A stretch of DNA of 64,000 bases from positions 26,246,319 through 26,310,318 of the forward strand of contig NC_061775.1 of NCBI RefSeq assembly GCF_022458985.1, given 5' to 3'. The DNA is from Mugil cephalus (lineage: Eukaryota > Chordata > Actinopteri > Mugiliformes > Mugilidae). The notes below the pieces were generated by a model. That model saw nothing but the letters and a program-made list of their open reading frames with translations. It made no database searches and was not told the origin of the DNA. The position numbers were made by a program, and so were the translations under genes. Positions 25,831 through 35,855 of the stretch are shown one piece after another. The first letter of the stretch is position 1. Each line of letters opens with the position of its first letter.

Positions 25831-26207
25831 CACATACACACACACACACAAAAAAAAAACTCTGCAAACGTTGCTTTTCACATCAAATTAAAATGTTGTA
25901 CAGTGACCTCCCCACTCTATAGAAACTGAGCTCAGTGTAGCATCTCACCACATGCCCCCCGCCGTATGAGGAACTGAAACACGCTCTACTACATTATCCT
26001 GAAAATAAATCAATTCTTCACTCACATGACAAGAGGCACGACAGCTCACCTTTGATGTTCCCCAAATACAGATCAGGCAGCACCTTAAAAAAAAAAAAAA
26101 AAAAGAAAGAAAGAGTTCAGAACCGAGAGAAATGAAAACACGTCGACGCGGAGACGAAGAGTTGAATCCTCACTTATGCACCGCACCCTGTTTATTCCGT
26201 TACCCAT
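18762..26207 (-). CDS. dusp22: Dual specificity phosphatase 22 (DUSP22/JSP1), complete
   Basis: Coding exons (descending): 26207-26187, 26083-26050, 23980-23898, 21718-21669, 21420-21346, 20871-20700, 18920-18762; total 594 nt, 197 aa plus stop. DUSP22 is a small atypical dual-specificity phosphatase that acts on JNK-pathway and T-cell-receptor signalling proteins. The first exon codes only MGNGINR; Gly2 is the expected N-myristoylation site, so membrane attachment is likely. The signature HCVAGVSRS places the catalytic cysteine at residue 88 and the general acid at Asp57 (ISAAD), the same numbers as in human. YIMTVT and a GFLRQLEEFE block follow. The C-terminal tail (KERYGQN, then NNNSSSSSD) is longer and more polar than human. 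Teleosts often have dusp22a and dusp22b; the copy is not resolved. It lies upstream of IRF4 on the same strand, as in human. Confidence 0.96.
18811..18836. repeat. Trinucleotide tract coding Asn/Ser run in DUSP22
   Basis: On the coding strand (AAC)3(AGC)5 encodes NNNSSSSS close to the C-terminus. Such tracts are length-variable. Confidence 0.85.
19766..19785. repeat. (ATT)n microsatellite in DUSP22 intron
   Basis: About six tandem ATT units, followed by an A13 run at 19804-19816. Confidence 0.8.
21719..23897. other. DUSP22 intron with repeat debris
   Basis: The intron between exons 3 and 4 holds a (TG)n tract at about 21917-21932 and a fragment near 23525-23600 (CTAGAGCTGCAACGATTTATTG) that resembles the end of a common fish hAT-type repeat. 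Open frames here have no family match. Confidence 0.45.
25225..25335. repeat. Fragment of a common fish interspersed repeat
   Basis: AAAAACTCCCTTTTGACAGG followed by AAGAAACCTTGAGCAG is a phrase that recurs widely in teleost genomes as part of an interspersed repeat. Only the central part is preserved. The class is not certain. Confidence 0.5.
25801..25850. repeat. (CA)n microsatellite
   Basis: Two CA runs separated by CCACATA, followed by A9. Located in the DUSP22 intron between exons 2 and 3. Confidence 0.95.
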
Positions 26208-27135
26208 GTCTCAGGCCAAAGAGTCTCAGGACGCCAACTTTAACACAAATTTGAAATCATGTTTGAGATTTTTTGTTTTGCTTCAGGGTGACTCAGTCTG
26301 TGTCGCCGAAGGCTCCAGCAGCATCTCTCCCTCTCGAGCATCAAACCAACCCCTGAGGACTCCTCGGTTTGGCCCAAAGGGATCATAAAGCCTTCGACAC
26401 GTCCGCAGCTCATTCCCCGAGAGTTACTTCATTGAGAATATGTCATGCTAAGGAGGAGGTGTGTGGAGGGGGGGGGGGTGACGTAACGTGACCTTAGCCT
26501 TGGAACACCCTGCCTGGAGGGTTGGGGGTTATATTTAGACCAGGAGCGGGTCATGGGACCGAGGATGGGCGCATACCAACAAGACAAAGATGGTTGAAAG
26601 CCAGAGGAGACTCTCACTATCTAGACACCGTACAAGGAGCAGGGCTGGATGTCGCCCAAAATACCTGCAGGAAACCTCATTTGAATCCACTTAAAACCCT
26701 CATTTAGATCAGATGAGTTCACCCAGACTCTCCTCCTGAAGCCACTCAACCAAATATTGTAAATTTAATGGTTTAGTGCAGCTAAATAATCCCCAGATAT
26801 TCAGTTTAGTGAAATATACACGAGGGAAAAGGACGTCGACTCCAGTCTCCTTCAGTCTCCTTCAGTCACTGCATTTCCAGTAAACCTGGCTACATCTCTA
26901 GCTGTGAGCAGCGAAGTGATCGAGGTATTTTTAGCCCCGGCTTTGTCTTGTGTGTTCCTGTGTGTGGTGCAGTGTGTGGCAGACGCTAACAGAGGAGAGT
27001 GGAGGCGTTTACCAAAACCTGCCCGCCTGCCAGCCTCAGAGAACTGTCAACCTGAACAGCTCATCGGGACCGGGGAGACGAACCCATTGATAAACAGGCA
27101 CATGACACATCACAATACGAAGCAGGGCCTTTCTG

Positions 27136-27138
27136 AAA

Positions 27139-27169
<31 letters not shown>

Positions 27170-27174
27170 CACAC
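27136..27174. repeat. A-tract plus (CA)n microsatellite
   Basis: About twenty A followed by about ten CA units. Confidence 0.95.
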
Positions 27175-27959
27175 AACACCTCAAGCGGAGCAACGCTGCC
27201 GAGTGTGTAGGTGGCTGCATGTGTGAGGAGTGGGTGGGGGCTGCTGTGTCATATGATTAAACTGTTTTGGGTTCTTTTAGAAGAAGAAGAAGAAAGAGAA
27301 AGGAATTCGGGAGGAAGTTTGATCAAAGTTCACTCGTTCCACACAGCAGATTATCGCTGGTTTCCTGCACAGCGACACAATCGTAAACAGTTGATTCAGA
27401 GCCTCGACTGACAAACACTTTCCTTGATTAATTGATTCATTTGTTTGTGTACTCACGGTGAGACTTTCCCACAAGTCCGAAACCTGACACCAGAGCCACG
27501 TTTTAATATCTAAGCCCTAGTTTCACAACATTTAATATCATTTACAGACGGAGAAGTTGAGCTTTCTTCCAGGAAACCATCTGCTGAAGACAACTCAAAA
27601 CTGGACCCAGGACTCAGGTTTTCACACACAAAGACAAGAGTTTAATGAGCTAAAGTTAACAAAAGCAAAGAAGCCAAGAAGTCCACAGAAGCTGGCTGAC
27701 GAGACGCTGCAGCACAGTAAGAACTGTACTTGAAAGTTGTGCAAAACCTGTTGAAAGTCCTTTAGTTGTGAGTTGTCAGGGCAGCAGCAGTTTCTTCTTG
27801 TATGTAAGTCTATAGTGGATAACAGCTTGCACAATACTGTGCATATAACTGTAAATTCTATAGTCATATTTATATTTTTATTCATATTTATATTACATGT
27901 CATTAAATTCAATTAAATTATGACTTAGATTTAGATTATATATTCTCTTTTTACCACTG

Positions 27960-28093
27960 TCTCCACTGAACATAAGGCAGAGCTGAAAACAAAATCTCAT
28001 TGCACTGTACAACCTGTGTTCTGTAACGACAATAAAAGCTCTTCTATTCTATTCTATTCTATTCTATTCTATTCTATTCTATTCTATTCTAAT
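27960..28093 (+). mobile_element. LINE-like 3' tail ending in (TATTC)n
   Basis: The text CATTGCACTGTACAACCTG and then ACAATAAAAGCTCTTC runs straight into nine to ten tandem TATTC units (28043-28090). Fish non-LTR elements commonly end in a short tail just after an AATAAA-like word and a tandem pentamer. The body upstream is too decayed to assign a clade. Confidence 0.55.
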
Positions 28094-28169
28094 CATTTGA
28101 AGATACAAATCTGACACCTTGAGGCTGTTTGCCGCTGTGCGTGGGTTGCATCCCAACATCCATTTTTTG

Positions 28170-28270
28170 TTCTACTCATGTTTTAAATCATAGGTCTTCA
28201 ACAGGGGCTCCGCGACCCCTAGAGGGGCCGTGGAGGTACTGCAGGGGAGACGCAAAATCTTTGGTTGATT
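28170..28270. repeat. Fragment of a fish interspersed repeat
   Basis: The phrase TCTTCAACAGGGGCTCCGCG, then ACCCCTAGAGGGGCCGTGGAG, is a recurrent teleost repeat end. It contains a short inverted pair (CCCCTAGAGGGG). Confidence 0.4.
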
Positions 28271-28689
28271 AGACATTATTATATATTTGCAATATCAGCA
28301 GAAGAGAAGCTGACAGCGCATCTCACTCCCATCAACACCCGTTCATTCAAGGTCAGATAAGTTGTAATTAATTCATTAATAAAGGCTTTTTATATTCTCT
28401 TGTTGTTTTTTTTCTCTATCAAATTTGTGATTTTACTTCACAACGCTCCAGTAAAACGTTCTGACAGCTACTTGATGGACATCCTGGTTTCCAGAGGTAG
28501 TTTCTAGAGTTTATTTTACATCTTCTGGTAACAATTCATTGATGTTTTTGCTTCTGATTGGAGATACTGGAATAGAAGCTCAGTGGTGAATTAAGACCAG
28601 AGTAGTGACTTTATCAGCTTATTGTCTACTAGAGTTTATCCCAGCTGGGCTTTGTAGAAAAGGTGGTGCAAACCTGAGTTCGATGCACA

Positions 28690-28815
28690 GAGACATCAAA
28701 CTGTGGGACTGTGGGAAGAAGCCGAAGCACCTGGACAAAACCCATCCACACAGAAACGTCTTGAACCCAGAAGCTTCTCACTGCTGAGGTACAGGACGAC
28801 CGCACACCACCGCTA
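28690..28815. repeat. Fragment of a common fish interspersed repeat (GAAGAAGCC type)
   Basis: GGGAAGAAGCCGAAGCACC, then ACACAGAAACGTCTTGAACC and GCACACCACCGCTACA, matches the order of a repeat found throughout teleosts. The fragment at 34790-34990 covers the other half of the same family in inverse sense. Confidence 0.55.
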
Positions 28816-28869
28816 CACATAAGAGGTGGAGAGACCTCACACCATGGACCCCAGCCCCTTTCACCTGGT

Positions 28870-29150
28870 GCAGAAACCCAAACAGAGGCTTTTTTTTTTC
28901 TTCCTCAGGAAACTCAAAGAGGCCAGACTTCCGTCTCAGCTGCTGGTGAACTACATCCTGTGCCACGGTGTGGTCTGACAGCCACGCTGCAGAGAGGATG
29001 CTGGGAACTGTCCACGCACATCTGGACTCTGTGCACGCGGCCCACCCTCACACCAGAGAACGAAGCATCTCTCATATTTTTATTTTTTTTAATTTCTCAA
29101 TACTTGAACTCGCAAAGCCATCTTTTATTACTCTGCCATCTGCTCTATAA
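28870..29150 (+). mobile_element. LINE reverse-transcriptase relic
   Basis: The plus strand reads QRLFFFFLRKLKEARLPSQL then LVNYILCHGVV and a stop. This resembles the C-terminal region of fish LINE reverse transcriptases (usually RLFFLRRLR...LVNFYRC). Frames break downstream. No ends are visible. Confidence 0.45.
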
Positions 29151-29922
29151 CGTGGCAATGCTGCCTCAGTTTCACTGACAGTAAACCTCGCCCTATGTTA
29201 CTTTTATGTCACCTCTTCTCACTGTGCTGCTGTACCAAGACACATCATCTGTCCTTCCACCTCCACTGAAAATAGTTATGCTTCACGGTCATTTTTAGAA
29301 TGTGTCGACTTCCATATAGAATATAAACCCAGTTTATGGCAAAGGGAAATGTTTTCTTTAAAAAAAAAAAAACTATTTCATAAGAACATATTAAATAAAT
29401 TAAACAGATTAAATGAGAATCAGTATTTAGTTGGGTCTCAGTAGGCCGGCTCTTTCAAAGAAACACCTCTAGAAGACATCATTATTAAGGGTTTGGAGGG
29501 AAAAAAAAGTGCAAAATGAAGAAAATGTTGTTGAAAAAGCGTTAATTAATAATGGCTGCGTTCCGTTTAGTTCATATCTCGCTTTCCTGCTGCCTCACTG
29601 TCGCTACTTCATGGGACTCTTAATGGGATGAAACCATCATTAACACACACGGAAAAAAAGTCTAATTTGAATGTCTGTGGAACTGGGCTGTTTTGGGCAA
29701 ATGCTGGTACTTTCTCTTTAAATTGCAGCGACGTGGAGAAGAGCAAAACCTGATTCCAGCTTCCTGGATTTCCTTCAAAACAAAGCTGCACTGGAGAGGC
29801 CGCATGGACTTCAGTCAGACACTCTGAAGAATCTTTAACCGCCTAAACAAACTCTGCAGACTCGGACTGTTGTGTGTCCGTATATGTGTGTGTCTGTGTG
29901 TGTGCGTCTGCGCCTCTGAGCC

Positions 29923-30127
29923 ATGGCCTTGTTTCTACTCGGAAGACGTTTGTTCGTGTGCAGACGAGACTTCGGGAGAACAGGGACTCGAACAAACTGG
30001 TAACGGTTTCTATTTAGTTCTATCTGTGATAAGTTGACATGCACGATTCTTGAAATAACAAATTACCTCAGCGCCGCAGTGACACGGCAGGAAATGTACA
30101 CCCATGCTTTCAGCTGCGTGCTCCTGC

Positions 30128-30165
<38 letters not shown>

Positions 30166-32561
30166 ACGAGGCGTGTTTGGTGTCTGTCCAGTGGATGGCG
30201 CAATATCACCTGTCACTGCTACTTAAACAGCTGGCACGAAATATTATTGGTTAGATTTTAATAATCCTCGAGAAAACAACTAAATATCTTGTTGTGTTTA
30301 AGTTATGCGGGGAGGTCTGAGAATATGATGCATGTAGAACCATTTTTTTAAATTATATTTCTTTATTAATTAAGGGTTTAACCAATGAAAAGGCCCAAAT
30401 GAGTGGATACATCTACAATAAAAGCACCTAAAAGTATGATAATTATACTTTTGTTTATTTTATATTATGTTATGTGGATTTTGTGTTGAGGTCTAAACAT
30501 TTCCGAGTATTTAAATATACGTGCACCTGCATCTGTTGGAAATTTAGCCAGTTTAAGTACACACAGTCAAGGCAAGTGTTTATCATTCACTATGACCTGC
30601 AGGGGATTTAATTGAGTATACTTACTTTCAAGTGCTGCTAGAGTCTTTCTTTGGTTTCTTTTCCTTCTCCATACACCATGGTAGCAGGTAATCCCACCAG
30701 AAATACAAAAAAAAACCACTTTTTTCAATATGATGCAAATGATTCTGATCTGAATGTACCCGTGCGTCTCCCTGCAGCTCTTCAGTGACCTCAGGCAAAC
30801 GGCCTGTTAACGGAGTGGATCTGTACTACGAGCAGACGGGCAGAGGGAAACACGCCGTGCTGCTGTTTCCTGGGGCTCTGGGTACAGTATCTGTGTCTTT
30901 TATGCAGCAAGATCAACTTGACGTCATGTCATGCCAGACAACATTCTTGCCTTTTCCACCTCAGGAAGCACAAAGACAGACTTTGGTCCTCAGCTGAAAT
31001 CTCTGGATAAGGAGCGCTTCACCGTGGTCGGCTGGGACCCGAGAGGTTACGGACGTTCCCGTCCCCCAGACAGAGACTTCCCCCCGGACTTCTTTGAGAG
31101 GGACGCAAAGGATGCGGTGGATCTGATGAAGGTCTGTTGATCAGCTGATCTGAACAGCACAGTATACTAAGAAGAGGCCTGTTTGTTTCCTGTTGTAACG
31201 TGTTTCTGCATCAAACCCCAGGTTTGCACAATTTGAACGCATTCAAATGTGAATCAGTTCCTCTTCAACCAAATCTACGATGTATATCTTACATTTTTAA
31301 GGTTTAAAATAACTTACAACCTGTAATCTAAAAATATAATAGTCAGACATCGACCAGCTGTCTTGTAATTGGCATCTTCTCACCCTTATTCTATTTATTT
31401 CATCTGGTTATTTACAGAAACCAAGTGTAACTCAAACTCCTGGAACGTCTCCCTAACATCCTGAAAGTTGCTTCACTAGTGAACAAGTCATTTTGCAAAT
31501 TTCATTTATAGAAGTGTGAAACTGTTTCATTTCATCAGTTACATTAATGATTTATTTTTGTAAGTTTAAAGGGGAAAGAACCTTTTTTTTTACTGTAGCC
31601 ATAAAGCACGACTTTCATCCTGAAACAGACATAAAACATTGGCTAATGCGCTGTGGCTATGTCTATGTCTATGTTCATTATTTATTGTTCTTATAAGACA
31701 GTAGACAGCCATCTCATATTTAATGCCTGACCTCATTCATAACTTAATACTTAATGTTTTATTTCTCATTGTCTTTGTCAGGCTCTGGGCTTTGGGAGGT
31801 TTTCTCTGCTGGGCTGGAGCGACGGAGGAATCACAGCTCTGATCGCGGCAGCGAGGAACCCCGACACGATCCGCAAGATGGTCGTGTGGGGATCGAATGC
31901 GTTCGTTTCCCAGGAAGACCTAAAGCTTTACGACGGTACTTGAATTTTTCTTTGTCTTTCAAAGCTGCTGATTCTAAACTTTATAAAGTGTGCGCGATAC
32001 GTTCCCTCTTATTCACGTTTTCTTTTTCGCGTGGGAACTCGCAGCGGTCCGTGACGTCTCCAGGTGGAGCCCACGGATGAGGCAGCCCATGGAGGAGGTG
32101 TACGGAGCGCACGTCTTCGCTAAAACGTGGGAGGCCTGGGTGGATGGAATTGCACAGTTTGCCGACAGACCAGAAGGTGAGGACTCCGTGCTCCAGTAGC
32201 TTCACGGGTCAAGCTGTACGCTGGTTAATCTCGTGTTCTTTTAATGTCCTCTGGTCAGGGAGCATCTGCATGGAGCTTCTGCCTCTCATTAAGTGTCAAA
32301 CCCTCATTATCCACGGAGAGAAAGATCCCATGGTGCCCAGCTTCCACCCTCAGTACCTCCTCAAGCACATCAAAGACTCACGGTGAGAACACGGTAACCT
32401 CCACGTTATTAATTCCACTGCTGGAAATGAGCTGAAATAAGACTTTTATTCTTAAATCTAGATTACATCTAATGCCAGAGGGAAAACACAATCTCCATCT
32501 GAGGTACGCGGATGAATTCAACAAACTGGTGGAAGACTTTCTGGAAGAGTCGAATGGCTGA
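29923..32561 (+). CDS. bphl: Biphenyl hydrolase-like protein (BPHL, valacyclovirase), complete
   Basis: Exons: 29923-29999, 30778-30881, 30965-31131, 31782-31935, 32045-32176, 32259-32382, 32462-32561; total 858 nt, 285 aa plus stop (human 291). BPHL is an alpha/beta-hydrolase that cleaves amino-acid esters, including the prodrug valacyclovir, and hydrolyses homocysteine thiolactone; it is found in mitochondria. The nucleophile elbow GWSDGG gives Ser129, HGEKDP gives Asp234 and GKHNL gives His262. The spacing between them (105 and 28 residues) equals that of the human triad. Other hallmarks are WDPRGYGRSRPPDRDFP and the oxyanion region LLFPGALG. Exon 1 codes an Arg-rich amphipathic leader (MALFLLGRRLFVCRRDFGR) that fits a mitochondrial targeting signal. 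I chose this start because exon 1 ends in phase 2, as exon 2 requires; a nearer ATG at 30678 gives the wrong phase. Confidence 0.96.
30131..30164. repeat. T34 homopolymer in BPHL intron 1
   Basis: Thirty-four consecutive T. It may be the reversed A-tail of a retroposed sequence, but no body was recognised next to it. Confidence 0.95.
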
Positions 32562-32734
32562 TCTGATTTGATGTGGAAAATTAGGAGGAATATTACTTGA
32601 AATTGTCGACATCAACAGGAAATCACAGCTCAAAACAATTCAATATACACAGTACGTTAACTATATAATATTATAATCATTTTTTTAATTAGATTTATAT
32701 GATGCAAGTAGGGAAATCTTTGCCCTTGATGTTA

Positions 32735-32740
32735 AATAAA
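32735..32740 (+). terminator. bphl: Poly(A) signal of BPHL
   Basis: AATAAA occurs 174 bp after the BPHL stop and is the first canonical hexamer on this strand, predicting a short 3' UTR of about 200 bases. Confidence 0.6.
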
Positions 32741-33698
32741 AATGTACACCTATGGCAAACAGCAGTAGTCATGAGTTGAAGTTACTTTACTACTTTCAAC
32801 TAAGAACATCTGGATTTCAGTGAAACTGCCTTTCACTCGCGTGAAGACCAGCAAAAATGTATGAACCTAACTGCGGACTGGATGCCTCGTTGTAAAGGGA
32901 TGAAAGTGGCCAACATTTCTAACTGCAGTATAACAAAAATAACATAGAAATCTCAAATTTCAAAAAGAACCAGTCTACTGCTCCCTGACAAAACAAAATC
33001 AGATGAGAGTGAGGATGAAGCAGTCACTCACTTCCAGAAATGATGCAGTTCAGATTCCCACGTTTGGGGAATTCACAGGTTTCAGCACAAGCTAGAGTAC
33101 AATGACTGACCCTTGCCCTGGGTGTGATAGATAGATTGATTGTTACTTTATTTATGCTGTGTAAATTCACTATCCAGTCGCATCATTACACATAGACAGG
33201 AGGTTTTAGTCAGCAAAAAATGGTCTATGATAAAATAAAAGTGAGTTACAATGTATAAAAGTAGGTATAAAATATACAAATGATACACATACTGTATGTA
33301 AAACATACAAAAGTATATGTAACAATATATAAACTCCTATAAAAGCAATGCACAAACTATAGATACAAAATACAAGTATATACAAGAAATTGTCCAAGAA
33401 ATAAAACCAAATTACTAACGGATTAGGTATATATTTGCTAACAAAGAACCCTCCTTCATAACGGTGCCAAATTATAGCTGTAATAAAGTTAATTTACATG
33501 TTAAATTCTTCGTATTGAATGTGCAACTTACACGAGATCAATTGTGCGTGGTGCTGCGCGCCTAACATCGATGATCGATTACTCTGGTCTGCTGCCATTT
33601 TTTTCCCTCTTCGTCAATCCGGAAGTAGCCGACAGTGTTTACAGCTAACAGCACGAGTTTTGAATGTCCGCAACTAGGAAGAGGTGAAAGGAAACAAA
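32741..33698. other. BPHL-PSMG4 intergenic region
   Basis: Only about 0.95 kb separates the BPHL poly(A) signal from the PSMG4 start. A tail-like word in reverse sense (GATAGATAGATTGATTG at 33128) suggests an old retroelement 3' end running to about 33400. The PSMG4 promoter should lie at 33480-33690. No tubulin gene or other exon is present. Confidence 0.55.
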
Positions 33699-35727
33699 AT
33701 GACCGAAGTACCAAACGGGACCGAGACTGACGCCATCTCCGTGCACAATTTCTCGGAGAAGATTTTGGAGCAGCTCGTCCACTTCCACGTGATGAAGATG
33801 AGCGGCGGCTTTTTCCTGTGGGTCGGTTCGGCTCCGGTTCTGTCCAACCTGGCGGTGTCCATGAGCAGCAGATATGTGAGGACACTTCACTTCTATTTAT
33901 CCACAGAGACATGATGTGTAACTGTTACAAACAAAAGAAATCAGCAACAACATTAAAGTCTTTTCATGTTTGGTTCTGTACTTCGGTATTTATCTTGTTT
34001 AGTTCTGGTACTTAGTTGCAGAAATTGAGTGACCTGAAAGCGTCATAATTTTTATTATATATCAATTGTACTTTATACACTATCTTGACAAGCCACATCT
34101 AAAGCTTCCCTCGGGGAACAGTAAAAATCTTATTTTTTATTTTGAAGGTTTACTAATAGCTTTGTCATTTACTTATTTTTTTTCCCAGGATTCAATGCCA
34201 TTATCTACATTAGTCATGGGGGACCCATCCAACACTACTCCGAACTCATTGGCACAGAGATTAGGTAACGTACAACCCAAGTTTATGTCTGTTATAGCTG
34301 TAAAAAGTTGTTGAACATTTATTTTAATTTTTGAATATTTGGCTCAGATTGACTTTACTGACAACATTGCTTTGGATTTGTTTTTCAAGTTTCATAATGA
34401 AAGTCAGTCTTCAGACCTGAAACAGGAGTAGATTGAGTGGGGTCGTCATAACGTGGTTTCAAATAGACATGTTTCATCTGGTAATGGTTTGAGTGGATAG
34501 AAAATATAAGTTTGACTAAAGCAAAAGTGGTAGTGACGCTGTTTGTGATAAAGTGTTGGTTTCAACCAAGTTTCAAGTCTCTTCGTGTTGTTTATGTAGA
34601 AACAAGGAGAATATAGAAGACCACTCAGAATAGAATACACTTTATTGCCATTTCCACAGGTACAAGAAGGTACATTACAGTATTAAAAAAATAAATATAA
34701 ATGTACAGAATAAGGTAATTGAAGATGTGTAGAACCACTGTATTTAATTAGTTATTTTTGTATTTATTTACTATTCACTTTCCCTTGTCTTGTGCACTGT
34801 CCTTAATGCTGTATGAAGGATTCTGGGTTCCTCTCACAGCCCAAAGACATAATTGTTAGGTTACTGATGATTTGAAATTGGCCCTGGGTGTGAATAGTTG
34901 TCTTTCTGTGATTGAACTATCAGCCTGTCCAAATTATGCTCTGCCTCTCGCCTAATGATGGCCAGTCCCCTCTGTGACCCTTCAATAGAATAAATGAACA
35001 AAACCAACAAATAAGCTGAGGGAGTGGAAGGAAAGAAAATAATTTGATTTATTGTGCTTTAAACCTAAATATCTATGTATATCATATGTATTTGGACGAA
35101 CCTTACTCCACCCACACTTGGATTTTCCAAATATTGGACATTGAGCCTCACCCACCCAACTCTCTGCTGCTGGTTAGCTCAGGCTAACAAAACAAACGTA
35201 CAGTTGTCATGAATAGTCCTAAATCGTTTTTTTGTACCAGGCTGTAAACATGTTTATTAATGCTGTAAAGTTGGGCCTTTTAACATTGAAGTCTATGGGG
35301 ATTTGCTCCCCTTTGGAGCCTCAAGTGGCCACTTAATGAACTGCAATTTTTTGCACTTGTGCATAGACTTCATCGCTCAGATTGGGAGGTTGACGCATGG
35401 CCACCGGCCTTTTAAAACAAAATTCACATGCTAGAATTGGCCCCTGTTCACTAAAGGCCCTGGATGATTGTTGGCCAGTGTGGAGTTTGGATAAAACAAG
35501 TGAACTGAGGTGGAAATCTGTCTGCATTGCACACATTTGTATCAAATAACCAATATTTTTCCAAACTAAAAATAATGTAATTGTGTGTTTCTGTTTCCTT
35601 TGCAGCAAAGAAGACCAACAAGCAGGTATTTGTGAGTTACAGTCTTCCAATGACGGAGTCCAGTCTCAGCCTCTTGGTGGAGAACAGGATCAAAAAGGAG
35701 CTGGAGCTTCACCCTGAACACTTTTAA
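33699..35727 (+). CDS. psmg4: Proteasome assembly chaperone 4 (PSMG4/PAC4), complete
   Basis: Exons: 33699-33875, 34189-34264, 35606-35727; total 375 nt, 124 aa plus stop (human 123). PSMG4 pairs with PSMG3 and helps the alpha-ring of the 20S proteasome assemble in the cytosol. Conserved features are HNFSEKILEQLVHFHVMKM and FLWVG near the N-terminus, NLAVSMSSRY at the end of exon 1, GDPSNTT...LAQRL in exon 2, and KTNKQVFVSY plus LLVENRIKKEL in exon 3. The start ATG at 33699 gives the expected length. It is followed by the convergent SLC22A23 gene, as in human. Confidence 0.95.
34640..34990. repeat. Common fish interspersed repeats in PSMG4 intron 2
   Basis: A LINE-tail-like word (GAATACACTTTATTGCCATT at about 34630-34650, reverse sense) is followed at about 34800-34990 by CTCACAGCCCAAAGACATAA, GGTGTGAATAGTTGTCTTTC and GTGACCCTTCAATAGAATAA. 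The latter order is that of a repeat present throughout teleosts; the fragment at 28690-28815 is from the same family. Confidence 0.55.
35225..35405. repeat. Common fish interspersed repeat in PSMG4 intron 2
   Basis: GAAGTCTATGGGGATTTGCTC, then TGGAGCCTCAAGTGGCCAC and GACTTCATCGCTCAGATTGG follow the order of a repeat common in teleost introns. Confidence 0.5.
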
Positions 35728-35838
35728 CCAGATATGTCACCGTTTCGGACCTTCCTCCTCCTCCTCCTCCTCTTCTTCAGCGTCATCATACACCAACACA
35801 ATAACCCAAACCATCAGCATAGTAACATCTAGTGTCCT

Positions 35839-35844
35839 TTTATT
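35839..35844 (-). terminator. slc22a23: Candidate distal poly(A) signal of SLC22A23
   Basis: TTTATT on the plus strand is AATAAA on the minus strand. If used, the SLC22A23 3' UTR would be about 1.55 kb and would overlap the end of the PSMG4 transcript. Another minus-strand hexamer near 36299-36304 would shorten it to about 1.1 kb. Confidence 0.4.
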
Positions 35845-35849
35845 GACAT

Positions 35850-35855
35850 AATAAA
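35850..35855 (+). terminator. psmg4: Poly(A) signal of PSMG4
   Basis: AATAAA lies 123 bp after the PSMG4 stop, giving a 3' UTR of about 145 bases. Confidence 0.6.

Larger units (their letters stand above)
26208..29922. other. DUSP22-BPHL head-to-head intergenic region
   Basis: The region holds both 5' flanks and no further exon. It contains an A20-(CA)n tract (27136-27174), a LINE-like 3' tail with pentamer repeats (28043-28090), fish repeats at about 28170-28270 and 28690-28815 and a reverse-transcriptase relic at about 28870-29150. The GC-richer stretch before 29923 is the likely BPHL promoter. Confidence 0.6.

Noticed and set aside
30678-30687. ATG GTA GCA followed by GTAATC as a BPHL first exon
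   Set aside because: The splice phase does not fit exon 2 and would give a stop at once. The exon at 29923-29999 fits in phase, length and leader character.
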